Assembly: GCF_023016805.1 (NCBI RefSeq) | Contig: NZ_JALKCH010000013.1 | Coordinates: 1-64,000 of the forward strand | Direction of reading: 5' to 3' | Source of the DNA: Ancylobacter crimeensis | GTDB lineage: Bacteria; Pseudomonadota; Alphaproteobacteria; Rhizobiales; Xanthobacteraceae | Length of the DNA: 64,000 bases | Part shown: positions 9,454-18,675 of the stretch, one piece after another | How positions within the stretch are numbered: the stretch's first letter is position 1 | Layout: each line of letters starts with the position of its first letter | Notes under the pieces: model-generated | The model's input: the letters and a program-made list of their open reading frames with translations, nothing else | Told to the model about the DNA's origin: nothing | Database searches by the model: none | Translations under genes and position numbers: made by a program

Positions 9454-11124
9454 ATGATGCCGAGTGCTGATTTTCTTGTCGAAAATGCCCGTGTCCTGAC
9501 CATGGATTCGGCACAGCCGCGTGCTGCGGCAATCGCCGTCGGCGGCGGGCGCGTCCTTGCCGTGGGCGCGCGGGAGGATCTGGCGGGCCTGGCCGGGTCG
9601 GGCACGCGCCGGATCGACGCCGCCGGCGCCACCGTGCTGCCGGGCTTCGTCGAGAGCCACATCCACCTCTTCACCGGCGCGGCGCAGCTCTCCAGCCTGT
9701 CGCTCGCCGGGCTGGAGGGCTTCGAGCCCATCGCGAGCGCCATCCGCGCCCGCGCGGTGCGCGAGCCCGGCACCCGGATGCTGATCGTCGAGCAGGCCGG
9801 CTACGGCATGTTCGGCGGCGAGCCGATCACCCGCCAGCTGCTCGACCGCATCCTGCCCGACCGCCCGCTCGCCCTGTTCGCCAGCGACCATCACACCATG
9901 TGGGGCAACACCGCCGCGCTGGAGATGGCCGGCCTCATCGACGGCCTCGCCGTATCGCCCGGGAACGAGGTGGTTCTGGGCCCGGATGGCCGCGCCGCCG
10001 GCGAGCTGCGCGAGTTCGAGGCCTTCGCCCCCATCATCGCGCTCACCCCCACCGGAGGGCGCGAGGCCCTCGGCCTCCTCGGCAGGGAGCCCGCCGCCGG
10101 CCTCACCGCTGCCGAGCGCGCGACCGACCGGGCCATCATCGAGCGCGGCCTCGCCTATTGCGCCTCGCTCGGCATCACCGCGTTCCACAACATGGACGGC
10201 AATGTCTACCAGCTCGAACTGCTGGGGGAGATCGACCGCGCCGGCGGCCTGATCGCGCGCGGCCGCGTGCCGTTCCGCTTCCTGCCGGGCATGGCGCTGT
10301 CCGAACTCGACCGGGCGGTGGAGATGCGCGCCCGCTGGCAAGGTGGCCGGCTCAGTTCCGATTTCGTGAAGATATTCATGGACGGGGTGGTCGAATCCTA
10401 CACCGCCCATATGTTCGAAGACTACAGCAACGCCCCGGGCCTGCGTGGTTCCTCCTATTTCGAAGCGGCGGAGTTCGACGCCATCGCCACCGCCATCGAC
10501 GCGCTCGGCTTCCAGATCACCGTGCACGCCATCGGCGACGCCGCCGTCAGCCGTACGCTGGACGGCTATGCCGCCGCCCGCCGGGCCAATGGGGCGCGCG
10601 ACAGCCGCCACCGTATCGAGCATATCGAGGTGCTGGCCCCCGCCGATCTGCCGCGTTTTGCCGAGCTCGGCGTGATCGCCTCGATGCAGCCGACCCACGC
10701 GCCGGGCGGCGCCTATCCGATGGAGCCGATCCGCACCATGCTGGGCCGCGAGCGCATGGCGCTGTGCTATGCGTGGCAGAGCATCCGCGCCAGCGGGGCA
10801 AGGCTCGCCTTCTCCAGCGACTGGCCGATCGCGCCGATGGACCCGCTCTACGGCATCCGCACCGCCATGACCTGCCCCGCCGCCTTCCCCGGCCTGCCCG
10901 ACCAGCGCCAGACCCTGACCGACGCCATCGCCGGCTTCACCCGCGACGGCGCCTATGCCGCGTTCCGCGAGGACGAGCAGGGCGTGCTGAAGGCCGGGGC
11001 GCTGGCGGACCTGGTGATTCTGGACGGCGATATCGAGGCGATGGCGGCGGAGGCCGTCGACACGCTGAAGGTGGCGGCGACGATGTGCGACGGGCGCATC
11101 ACCTATGAGCGGGGCGTGGGGTGA
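9454..11124 (+). CDS. YtcJ-type amidohydrolase (metal-dependent, Amidohydro_3)
   Basis: A 556-residue TIM-barrel amidohydrolase. It has the metal-binding GFVESHIHLF motif near residue 65, HAIGDAAVSRTLDGY, RHRIEHIEVL, SMQPTHAPGG and FSSDWPIAPMDPL near the C-terminal end of the barrel. Family members hydrolyse amides or formyl groups on small molecules, in the cytoplasm when no signal is present, as here. The start is ATG 9454 (a second ATG follows directly), with GGGGA four bases upstream; the longer frame reaching back into potA is a shadow. It is divergent from the polyamine-type operon, so a shared amine or amide substrate is plausible but unproven. Confidence 0.9.
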   Translation: MMPSADFLVENARVLTMDSAQPRAAAIAVGGGRVLAVGAREDLAGLAGSGTRRIDAAGATVLPGFVESHIHLFTGAAQLSSLSLAGLEGFEPIASAIRARAVREPGTRMLIVEQAGYGMFGGEPITRQLLDRILPDRPLALFASDHHTMWGNTAALEMAGLIDGLAVSPGNEVVLGPDGRAAGELREFEAFAPIIALTPTGGREALGLLGREPAAGLTAAERATDRAIIERGLAYCASLGITAFHNMDGNVYQLELLGEIDRAGGLIARGRVPFRFLPGMALSELDRAVEMRARWQGGRLSSDFVKIFMDGVVESYTAHMFEDYSNAPGLRGSSYFEAAEFDAIATAIDALGFQITVHAIGDAAVSRTLDGYAAARRANGARDSRHRIEHIEVLAPADLPRFAELGVIASMQPTHAPGGAYPMEPIRTMLGRERMALCYAWQSIRASGARLAFSSDWPIAPMDPLYGIRTAMTCPAAFPGLPDQRQTLTDAIAGFTRDGAYAAFREDEQGVLKAGALADLVILDGDIEAMAAEAVDTLKVAATMCDGRITYERGVG

Positions 11125-11159
11125 GGCGGCGGAGGCCTGTTTCTGCAAGCGCCTTGCCT

Positions 11160-11270
11160 TCACCTCTCCCGAGGGGAGATGTTGGCGCGCAGTGCCGGGT
11201 GAGGGTGAGGGTGTTTCGGAGGCGGGGGAGCGTCGCGGCCTCTCGCCCCAACCCTCTCCCCTTGAGCACC
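11160..11270. repeat. Intergenic CTCTCCC/GGGAGAG-type repeat
   Basis: The gap between the convergent amidohydrolase and amidase genes holds an imperfect palindromic block (CCTCTCCCGAGGGGAG, a GGGTGAGGGTGAGGG run, CCAACCCTCTCCCC). A related block lies at 59486-59612. This style of short interspersed palindrome is common between genes of Hyphomicrobiales. I see no gene in 11125-11379. Confidence 0.6.
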
Positions 11271-11379
11271 GTCATGCCTGGCCATGACGGCTCTACCGCA
11301 ACAGCCCGGCTGTATCGAGCCTCGCCCTTCCAGCCCGTAAAGGACGACGCGCGCCGGGCGGTGGCGCCCGCCCGCCTCC

Positions 11380-12828
11380 TCACGCCCGGATCGACGGGCG
11401 CCGGCTGAACCACGGTGCGGCTTCCTCCAACCGCGCGCACACGCCGAGCAGCCGCTCGTCATGGCCATAGGGCGCGGCGAGGTGAATGCCGACCGGCAGC
11501 CCGTCCGCGGTCCAGTGCAGCGGCAGCGAGGCGGCGGGCTGGCCGGAGGCGTTGAAGGCGGCGGTGAAGGGCGAATAGTCGAACACCATGCCCTTGCCCA
11601 TCCGGTATTCCACATAGTCGCGGCCGGCGTGGTCGAACCGCCCGAGGCGCGCCGGCGGCTCGGCCAGCGTCGCGGTCAGCAGCAGGTCGTAGCCGCCGGC
11701 GGCGAAGAAGTCGGCCATCTCGCGGCCATAGGCGTGCACCTTGTTGACCGATTCGAGATAGTCCGCTCCGCTCACGCCGCGGGCATAGGCGATGGCCGAG
11801 CGGGCGACATCCTCGATCTCGTCCTCGGCGATCGGGCGTCCCCGACGGCGCGCGGCGCCTTCCACCGAAAGCGCGGTGCCGCAGGCCACCACCTTGGTCC
11901 AGGCCGCCATCATGCCGCGGGTATCGGCCACGGGCCGCGCCTCGACGAGGGTGTGGCCGAGGCTCTCCAGCAGCTTCGCCGCCGCCTCCACCGCCGCGAC
12001 GCAGTCCGGGTGGATGGGATCGCCGGTCAGGTTTGTGGTGGTGAAGGCGATGGTCAGCCTTTCCCGCCGTCCCAGCGCCGCGCCGAAGGAGGCTTCCAGC
12101 GGCGGGGGCGAATAGGGCGCGCCGAGGTCGATGCCGTTCGTTGCGTCCAGCAGGGTGGCGGTGTCGCGCACCGAGCGGGTGAGGAAGCCGTCGATCGCCA
12201 TGCCCGCCCAGCCCTCGCCGACATAGGGCCCGTCCGGCAGCCGGGCGCGGGTCGCCTTGAAGCCGAACAGGCCGCAGGACGAGGCCGGGATGCGCACCGA
12301 GCCGCCGCCATCCGAGCCATGGGCCACCGGCACCATGCCGGAGGCCACCGCCGCCGCTGCGCCGCCGGAGGAGCCGCCCGGCGTGTGGCCGGGGTTCCAC
12401 GGGTTGCGGGTGGGCCCGCCATAGACCGCCGATTCGGTGGTGGGGCCGACGCCGCCCTCGGGCGAGGTGGTGCGCCCGAAGGTGACGAGCCCCGCCGCTT
12501 TCAGCCGGGCATAGATCGCCGAATCCTTCGCGTAGCGGGTCTCGGCGAACAGCCGCGAGCCGTTGTTGGAGGGAAAGTCGATGGCCTCGGCGCCGAGATC
12601 CTTGAGCAGGAACGGCACGCCGGTGAGAGGTCCTTCCGGCAGGCCGTCCGCGATCAGCCGGCGCGCGACATCCTCCTGCAGCATCGTCACCGCGTTGAGC
12701 TGCGGGTTCAGTGTCGCCACGCGGCGCAGCGCTTCGTCCAGCAATTCGCCGGGGGTGACCTCGCCGCGCTTTACCGCGGCGGCGATCCCGGTGGCGTCGC
12801 AGGTGTCGAACAGTTCGCCGATGCTCAT
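11380..12828 (-). CDS. Amidase signature family hydrolase
   Basis: A 482-residue amidase. The catalytic Lys is in the [12 protein letters not shown] segment near residue 72, the [14 protein letters not shown] signature is near residue 150, and the Ser-bearing [14 protein letters not shown] follows. It differs from the amidase at 3833 throughout and has the cleaner version of the motif. The substrate is unknown. It is monocistronic and convergent with the amidohydrolase, with about 300 bases before the divergent amn gene. Confidence 0.92.
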   Translation of the reverse strand: MSIGELFDTCDATGIAAAVKRGEVTPGELLDEALRRVATLNPQLNAVTMLQEDVARRLIADGLPEGPLTGVPFLLKDLGAEAIDFPSNNGSRLFAETRYAKDSAIYARLKAAGLVTFGRTTSPEGGVGPTTESAVYGGPTRNPWNPGHTPGGSSGGAAAAVASGMVPVAHGSDGGGSVRIPASSCGLFGFKATRARLPDGPYVGEGWAGMAIDGFLTRSVRDTATLLDATNGIDLGAPYSPPPLEASFGAALGRRERLTIAFTTTNLTGDPIHPDCVAAVEAAAKLLESLGHTLVEARPVADTRGMMAAWTKVVACGTALSVEGAARRRGRPIAEDEIEDVARSAIAYARGVSGADYLESVNKVHAYGREMADFFAAGGYDLLLTATLAEPPARLGRFDHAGRDYVEYRMGKGMVFDYSPFTAAFNASGQPAASLPLHWTADGLPVGIHLAAPYGHDERLLGVCARLEEAAPWFSRRPSIRA

Positions 12829-13027
12829 GATGCCTTCCCGATGCTCCGATGAGGGCGCGGCGCGCCCGATTCACCGGTGAACCGATAGCCGATCCGGCCC
12901 TGCGCCGCGAGCGGGCGCAGAAGGGCAAGGCGCTTTCGGAGGAAGAGGCTTTCGAGGGTTGCCTTCTTGTCTTTGCGCTGCGGCCGACGCACAACCTCAT
13001 CCGCCCGAGCCGAGTGTCCGCAGGTTG

Positions 13028-13079
13028 GAGGGCTTTCGGTGAACGCCGGTTCACCGAAAGCCCTCAAGGTCTTTGTTTT
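13028..13079 (+). terminator. Perfect 17-bp hairpin with T-rich tail between divergent genes
   Basis: GAGGGCTTTCGGTGAAC at 13028-13044 and its exact complement at 13049-13065 enclose the loop GCCG. TCTTTGTTTT follows at 13070-13079. This is the form of a plus-strand intrinsic terminator, yet no plus-strand gene lies upstream: the amidase is on the minus strand and amn begins after it. The palindrome TTCACCGGTGAA at 12870-12881 shares the TTCACCG/CGGTGAA core. The stretch 12829-13143 holds nothing else I can support. Confidence 0.55.
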
Positions 13080-13143
13080 ACGCATTTTCCTTACGCGAAC
13101 CGACATCCACTTCGCTTGAAAATGCTTTGGAGTGACGGATTGC

Positions 13144-14601
13144 ATGACGTTCGAGATCGCCGCGACCCCGGAAGCCGCCATCGACCGGCTGGAGCGCCTC
13201 TACAGCACCGCCCGCGAGGGGCTGCGCCATGACCTGATGCGCTTCTTCGAGACCGGCCGGCCGCCGGGCGCCGAGGAGCGCGAGCGCTACCGCTATCCCC
13301 TGCTGCGGGTGACTTGGCGGCCCGACCAGCGCTCCTTCGTCCGTACCCAGCGCGGCTATGCGAAATTCGCCGTCACCGGCGTACACCAGACCACGGTGAC
13401 CCAGCCCGCCGAGTTCCGCACCTATCTGCTCGACCAGCTCCGCCCGCTGGCGGAGGATTACGGCGCGATCATCGAGACCGGGCCGAGCACGCAGCAGATT
13501 CCCTATCCCTATGCGCTCGACGGCGGCGACGAGCTGGGCCGCGGCGACGTCACCGCCTCCGAGCTGGCCCGCTATTTCCCGACGCCGCTGCTCTCGCTGG
13601 TGGGCGACGAGATCGCCGACGGCACCTTCGAGCTGGTGGAGGGCGAGCCGCGCCCGCTGGCCCTGTTCGACGCGGTGCGCACCGATTTTTCGCTGCGCCG
13701 GCTGGTGCACTACACCGGCACCGACTGGCGGGCCTTCCAGCCCTGGATCCTGCTGACGAATTATCACCGCTATGTCGACCAGTTCGTCCGCCTTGGCCTC
13801 GCCGAGATCGCCGGCGGCACCGCCGAGGCGCTGGTGACGCCGGGCGGCGTGCGGATCGACCGCGCCGGCCTCGACGAGACCGCCTTCGAGCGGGTGATGA
13901 GCGCGCCCTGGCACCGCTTCCAGATGCCGGCCTATCATCTGCTGCGCGCGAACGGGGCCGGGGTGACGCTGGTGAATATCGGCGTCGGCCCCTCCAACGC
14001 GAAGACCATCACCGATCATCTCGCGGTGCTGCGGCCGCATTGCTGGCTGATGGTCGGCCATTGCGGCGGGCTGCGGCAGACCCAGATCATCGGAGACTAT
14101 GTGCTCGCCCATGCCTATCTCAGGCAGGACGGCATCCTCGACGAGCTGGTGCCGCCCGACATCCCCATTCCCGCGCTGGCCGAGGTGCAGGTCGCGCTGC
14201 AGCAGGCGGCGGGCGATGTCACCGGTGAGCAGGGCGACCAGCTCAAGCGCCGGCTGCGCACCGGAACCGTGGTGACGCAGGACGATCGCAACTGGGAGTT
14301 GCGTTGGACCCAGGAGCGCCGGCGCATCAACCTGTCGCGCGCCATCGCGGTCGACATGGAGTCGGGCACCATCGCCGCGCAGGGCTACCGGCTGCGGGTG
14401 CCCTACGGCACGCTGCTCTGCGTGTCCGACAAGCCGCTGCATGGCGAGATCAAGCTGCCCGGCGCCGCAAACGCCTTCTATGAGCGCGCGGTGAGCGAGC
14501 ATCTGAAGATCGGCCTCGCCGCGCTTGATCGGCTGAAGGAGACCGGCGCGACGATCCACTCGCGCAAGCTGCGCTCCTTCGACGAGCCGCCCTTCCGGTG
14601 A
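13144..14601 (+). CDS. amn: AMP nucleosidase
   Basis: A 485-residue AMP nucleosidase, close to the length of the E. coli enzyme. It cleaves AMP to adenine and ribose 5-phosphate in purine salvage. The N-terminal regulatory domain (roughly residues 1-180) is followed by the phosphorylase-like catalytic domain, with NIGVGPSNAKTITDHLAVLRPHCWLMVGHCGG and the AVDMESGTIAAQGYRLRVPYGTLLCVSD region that binds the nucleoside. ATG 13144 is preferred over a GTG at 13132. The preceding 300 bases carry an unusual hairpin. No partner gene is adjacent. Confidence 0.95.
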   Translation: MTFEIAATPEAAIDRLERLYSTAREGLRHDLMRFFETGRPPGAEERERYRYPLLRVTWRPDQRSFVRTQRGYAKFAVTGVHQTTVTQPAEFRTYLLDQLRPLAEDYGAIIETGPSTQQIPYPYALDGGDELGRGDVTASELARYFPTPLLSLVGDEIADGTFELVEGEPRPLALFDAVRTDFSLRRLVHYTGTDWRAFQPWILLTNYHRYVDQFVRLGLAEIAGGTAEALVTPGGVRIDRAGLDETAFERVMSAPWHRFQMPAYHLLRANGAGVTLVNIGVGPSNAKTITDHLAVLRPHCWLMVGHCGGLRQTQIIGDYVLAHAYLRQDGILDELVPPDIPIPALAEVQVALQQAAGDVTGEQGDQLKRRLRTGTVVTQDDRNWELRWTQERRRINLSRAIAVDMESGTIAAQGYRLRVPYGTLLCVSDKPLHGEIKLPGAANAFYERAVSEHLKIGLAALDRLKETGATIHSRKLRSFDEPPFR

Positions 14602-14789
14602 GGCGAGGGGGCGGCTGTCTGGGGTGCATCTCGATGGTATTTTGATAGGGGGAAGACGCCCGGCGCGACGACGCATCGGCGCCCGGGATGCGCAAGGCCG
14701 GCCTGCGCAGTGCGACCGCGCGATCGGGGTGGATGGCTGGACTCATCGTCCACCTCACTGCACTCATCGGACCGCAGGCTAAAAGGTAT

Positions 14790-15668
14790 CTAGTTCGGGT
14801 GACGGTGCCGCATGTGGAGCATGAAGAGCTCGGCCTGCGAGGAGATCGACAGCTTCCCGTAGAGCCGCTTGCGGTGGACCTTGACGGTGTGCTCCGAGAT
14901 GCCGAGGCGCAGCGAGATCGAGGGATTGGTGTGTCCCTTGAGGACATGGGACGCGACCTCGATTTCACGGCGCGTGGCATGGAAGCCGCGCAGCCAGCCG
15001 AGCTCGGCGGGCGTGGTTTCCGCAATCGGTGGGTCCGCGCTATTTTCGCAAGAAGGCGCAATCGGTTGTGTCATTTCGAGGCGGGCCTCGATCAGCGCAT
15101 GGCGGCGAACCAGCGATGCGATCAGCGGCTCCATGCCGTGAAGATCCGCCAGCACCGATGCACCGAACGGTGCGGACCCTACACAGCGCCCCAGCGAGAT
15201 ATGGATGGTGTGCCCTGGCTCGACGGGACAGAGCAGCCCGATCTCGTCCACCAGCGGTATGTCCTTGTAATAGGACTGGAAATAGGCGCTGTTGACAAAG
15301 CCGGGCCCGGAAAGCTCGCCGCACCGGCTGACCCCGATGGGCCGCCGTTCCAGCGCGGCGCGGTAATAGGGATCCAGCCGGTAGGCCTGCTTCATGTAGC
15401 TGTGCTCGAACCGCTCCGGGTCGATCGCCGAGCAGCGTTCCAGCACGATCGGCGCCCCGTCCGAGCGGAAGGACAGCATCACGCAGCTGTTGAAGGGCGC
15501 GATGGCGTGGAGCGCCGTGCGCAGCGTCGCGTGGAATCCGGGCATGCCGAGCTGGTCGACGATGCCGCCGAAGATCTCCGGCAGCGGTGTCGCGGGCAAG
15601 GCCAGCGCAGCCTCCTGCGGAAGCGCGAGGGCCGCCGCTTCGTCCGTCCATCCCCGATACATTGTCAT
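14790..15668 (-). CDS. LuxR-family transcriptional regulator
   Basis: A 292-residue protein whose C-terminal ~65 residues form a LuxR/GerE helix-turn-helix (TRREIEVASHVLKGHTN then GISEHTVKVHRKRL). The ~220-residue N-terminal region has no signature that I recognise and may be a ligand-binding domain. ATG 15668 has GAGGCAGCC just upstream, which decides the start over the longer frame. It is the last gene of the minus-strand operon binding protein-permease-ATPase-monooxygenase-regulator, so it probably controls that operon in response to its substrate. Confidence 0.88.
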   Translation of the reverse strand: MTMYRGWTDEAAALALPQEAALALPATPLPEIFGGIVDQLGMPGFHATLRTALHAIAPFNSCVMLSFRSDGAPIVLERCSAIDPERFEHSYMKQAYRLDPYYRAALERRPIGVSRCGELSGPGFVNSAYFQSYYKDIPLVDEIGLLCPVEPGHTIHISLGRCVGSAPFGASVLADLHGMEPLIASLVRRHALIEARLEMTQPIAPSCENSADPPIAETTPAELGWLRGFHATRREIEVASHVLKGHTNPSISLRLGISEHTVKVHRKRLYGKLSISSQAELFMLHMRHRHPN

Positions 15669-15733
15669 GGCTGCCTCGCATGCGGAACGCCCCACGCGAA
15701 GCAAAAGGCGGACCATCGCGGGCCGAGAGGGCG

Positions 15734-17044
15734 TCAGTAGTCCAGCAGGTTGTCCCGCAGATGCGGATGCGCATAGGCCTTTCGCATCAATCCGCGTTTC
15801 TGCAGCGCCGGCACCAGCCCGTCCTCGATCTCGGCGAGGGTACGGCGATGGAGATTGGGCAGGGAGAACAGGAAGCCGTCGCCGCCGACCGCCTGCATCA
15901 CCTCGCCCATCTGTTGGGCAACATCCTCCGGCGAGCCTACCAGCTCGACGCCGTCGCCATCCTGCGTAAAGGACGTAATCGCCTCACGCAGCGTCTTTTT
16001 TCCGGCCTGGCGGATGAAATCGTCGAGCAATTGCTGATGACCCTCCGTCGTCAGCGTGCCCACCGGCTGGTCGAGGTCGAGCTTGGTGAAGTCGATATTG
16101 GTGATCTTGCCGAGGAAGGCGAGCTTCAGGTCGCGCTGCGTGAGCGCCTGCTCGCGCCGTTCCGCCTGGATGGCCTTCGCCTCCGCCATGTTGGAAGCGA
16201 TGATCGGCGTGACCAGGAACATGACCTTGCAGTGATCTGGATTGCGGCCCGCCGCCGCCATGCGGGCCCGCACATCGTCGCGATAGGCGCGCATGTCGTC
16301 GATGCCGACAACACTGGTGACCACGGTGTCGGCGTGCTGGGCGGCGAACTGGCGTCCGCGCGGAGAGCCGCCGGCCTGCGCGATCACCGGGCGCCCCTGC
16401 GGGGCCGGGCCGCAATTGAGCGGGCCGCGCGAGCTGTAGTACTGACCCTTGAAGTCAATCTGGTGGACCTTCTCATGGTCGATGAGAATGCCGTTCGCCT
16501 CGTCCGCCACGATGGCGTCGGCATCCCAAGAGTGCCAGAGCTTGTCGACGATATCGAGATATTCGTCGGCCATGTCATAGCGCAGGTCGTGCTTGGTGAG
16601 TTCGTCATAGCCAAGATTGGCAAAGGCGAATTTCGAGGAGCCCGTGACCATGTTCCAGCCGGCCCGGCCTCCCGAGATCTGATCCATGGTGGCGACGAGG
16701 CGCGCGACGACGAACGGATGGTAGGCATAGGTCGCCAGCGTCGGCACGATGCCGATGTGCGAGGTCGCGCCCAGCATCAGGCTGGCGAGAACCGAGGGGT
16801 CCTGCTTGGGCACCGAGATGCCGTTGCGCAGATAGATCTCCCGTGAACCGCCGAAGCTCTCGCCGATATAGGGGCCGTCCTCCAGCAGGATGTAGTCGAA
16901 GCAGGCGCGCTCCAGCGACCGGGCGATGTCCAGGAAGAGGCTCGGCTGCATCCAGGTTTCGGCGATGCGGCCGGTCCATTGCGCCCCCCAGGCCTGGACG
17001 CTGGATCCCTGGAGGAAGAGGGCGAGGTGAAACGGTTTGGACAT
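15734..17044 (-). CDS. LLM-class flavin monooxygenase (NtaA/SnaA/DszA family)
   Basis: A 436-residue bacterial luciferase-like monooxygenase. The family stretch TSHIGIVPTLATYAYHPF is followed by a DQISGGRAGWNMVTGSSKF-type segment. It uses FMNH2 from a partner reductase and oxygen. Relatives oxidise nitrilotriacetate, EDTA, dibenzothiophene sulfone or S-alkyl cysteines. No flavin reductase is encoded nearby. It is co-transcribed with an amino-acid-type ABC transporter, so the imported solute is likely its substrate. ATG 17044 (MSKPFHLALF) is preferred over ATG 17053. Confidence 0.9.
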   Translation of the reverse strand: MSKPFHLALFLQGSSVQAWGAQWTGRIAETWMQPSLFLDIARSLERACFDYILLEDGPYIGESFGGSREIYLRNGISVPKQDPSVLASLMLGATSHIGIVPTLATYAYHPFVVARLVATMDQISGGRAGWNMVTGSSKFAFANLGYDELTKHDLRYDMADEYLDIVDKLWHSWDADAIVADEANGILIDHEKVHQIDFKGQYYSSRGPLNCGPAPQGRPVIAQAGGSPRGRQFAAQHADTVVTSVVGIDDMRAYRDDVRARMAAAGRNPDHCKVMFLVTPIIASNMAEAKAIQAERREQALTQRDLKLAFLGKITNIDFTKLDLDQPVGTLTTEGHQQLLDDFIRQAGKKTLREAITSFTQDGDGVELVGSPEDVAQQMGEVMQAVGGDGFLFSLPNLHRRTLAEIEDGLVPALQKRGLMRKAYAHPHLRDNLLDY

Positions 17045-17087
17045 CTGACGCATTCCCGAAATTCAAGACGCAGGCAGCCGGGCTGCC

Positions 17088-17897
17088 TCAGTGCAGGATC
17101 GAACGGATGAAGGAGGCGAGGCGCGGATTGTCGGGCGCGTCGAAGATGCGCTCGGGAGGGCCGGATTCGACGATGGTGCCGCCTGAGATGAAGTGCACCT
17201 GATCGGCGAGACGGCGGGCGAAGCCCATTTCGTGGCTCACGACGATCAGCGTCATGCCGCGCTCGGCAAGGCCGCGGATGGTGTCGAGAATGCCGGAGAC
17301 GAGTTCGGGGTCGAGCGCGGAGGTCGGCTCGTCGAACAGGATGAGCTTGGGCTGCATGGCCAGCGCGCGGGCGATGGCGACGCGCTGCTTCTGCCCGCCG
17401 GAGAGCTCGTCCGGGTAGCGGTCGTGCTTGTCGGCAAGGCCGACTTCGGCGAGCAGCTTTTCCGCGATGGCTATCGCCTCGTCGCGCCGCTGCCGCTTAA
17501 CCATCACCGGCCCTTCGATCACGTTCTCCAGCACGGTGCGGTGGGAGAACAGGTTGAAGTGCTGGAACACCATCGGCATTTCCGAGCGTGCCGCGCGCAG
17601 TGTCCTCTCCGGCGCGATATGGAAGATGTTGCCTTCCTCGCGGCACAGGCTGCGGCCGTCGAAGGTGATCTCTCCGGCGCTCGGCGTTTCAAGGAAGTTG
17701 ACGCAGCGGATCAGGGTGGACTTGCCGCCCCCCGACGGACCGATGAGGAAGGAAACCTCGCCCGGCCGAACCACCAGATCGACGCCCTTGAGGACATGGA
17801 GCGGGCCGAAGGATTTGTGCAGGCCGCGCACTTCGAGCAGGGGGGCGGCCCTGCCGGCTTCGTGCGGGTGGGCGGCGCTCGTCAATGTATCGTTCAT
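17088..17897 (-). CDS. Amino-acid-type ABC transporter ATP-binding protein
   Basis: A 269-residue ATPase of the polar amino acid/cystine transporter family, with Walker A GPSGGGKSTLI, signature LSGGQKQRVAIARAL and Walker B LILFDEPTSALDPE. The N-terminal ~28 residues form a non-conserved extension. Its start overlaps the permease stop by four bases (ATGA), so the two are translationally coupled. It energises uptake of the solute bound by the 18676-19530 product. Confidence 0.94.
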   Translation of the reverse strand: MNDTLTSAAHPHEAGRAAPLLEVRGLHKSFGPLHVLKGVDLVVRPGEVSFLIGPSGGGKSTLIRCVNFLETPSAGEITFDGRSLCREEGNIFHIAPERTLRAARSEMPMVFQHFNLFSHRTVLENVIEGPVMVKRQRRDEAIAIAEKLLAEVGLADKHDRYPDELSGGQKQRVAIARALAMQPKLILFDEPTSALDPELVSGILDTIRGLAERGMTLIVVSHEMGFARRLADQVHFISGGTIVESGPPERIFDAPDNPRLASFIRSILH

Positions 17898-18610
17898 GGC
17901 ATCACCGCGGGCTGGGGGGCGAGGGCGCGGTCGCTGGGGCGCTTCTTGCGCAGGTAGCGGGGGGTGAGCCACTGCTCGATGCGGTGCACCAGCAGCGAGG
18001 CCACGAAGCTCATGGCGAAATAGATGATCGCCACCATCATGTAGACCTCCATGCTGCGGAAGGTGTTGGAGATCACGATGGTGCCGTTGCGCAGCAGCTC
18101 GTTCACCGAGATGAAGGACACCAGCGAGGAATCCTTCAGCAGCGCGATGAAGTAGCCGCCGATCGTCGGCACGGCGATGCGCAGGGCCTGCGGCAGCACG
18201 ATGCGCCCATAGATCATCGGCCGCGACATACCAATCGAAAGACCTGCGGCACGCTGGCCGGAGTCGATCGACAGGATGGCGGCACGGAACACCTCGGAGA
18301 GATAGGCCGCAAGATTGAGGCTGAGGCCCAGCACGCCTGCCCAGAAGGCAGGCAGCAGGATGCCGATGCTCGGCAGGGTGAAATAGATGACGAGCAACTG
18401 CACGATCAGCGGCACGTCCCGCCAGATCTCGACATAGGCGGCGAGCGGCCATTCCAGCCATCGCCGCCCGCTCAGCCGCCCCAGCGCCACCGCCAGCCCC
18501 AGCACGAGCCCGAAAGCCATGCTGAGGACCGAAAGCTCGACGGTGACGAGTGCACCCTGGAGCAGGAACGGAAAATAGCGGGGGATCAGGACGAAGAAGA
18601 AATCATACAT
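17894..18610 (-). CDS. Amino-acid-type ABC transporter permease
   Basis: A 238-residue HisM/GlnP-type permease with five predicted spans. The usual stretch YVEIWRDVPLIVQLLVIYF follows the second span, and an EAA-type loop is present in GLSIGMSRPMIYGRIVLPQA. Only one permease gene is present, so the channel is probably a homodimer, as in several cystine and glutamine systems. It lies 65 bases after the binding-protein gene. Confidence 0.93.
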   Translation of the reverse strand: MYDFFFVLIPRYFPFLLQGALVTVELSVLSMAFGLVLGLAVALGRLSGRRWLEWPLAAYVEIWRDVPLIVQLLVIYFTLPSIGILLPAFWAGVLGLSLNLAAYLSEVFRAAILSIDSGQRAAGLSIGMSRPMIYGRIVLPQALRIAVPTIGGYFIALLKDSSLVSFISVNELLRNGTIVISNTFRSMEVYMMVAIIYFAMSFVASLLVHRIEQWLTPRYLRKKRPSDRALAPQPAVMP

Positions 18611-18675
18611 CGCGAGCCGTCTCTACCTCTCCGATTGTGAAAGCCGATCAGGCTTCGCGGACGATGCCTCCGGCC

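Noticed and set aside
12849-13232. 127-codon plus-strand frame between the second amidase and amn
   Set aside because: It runs through the 17-bp hairpin and into amn in another frame; no recognisable protein.
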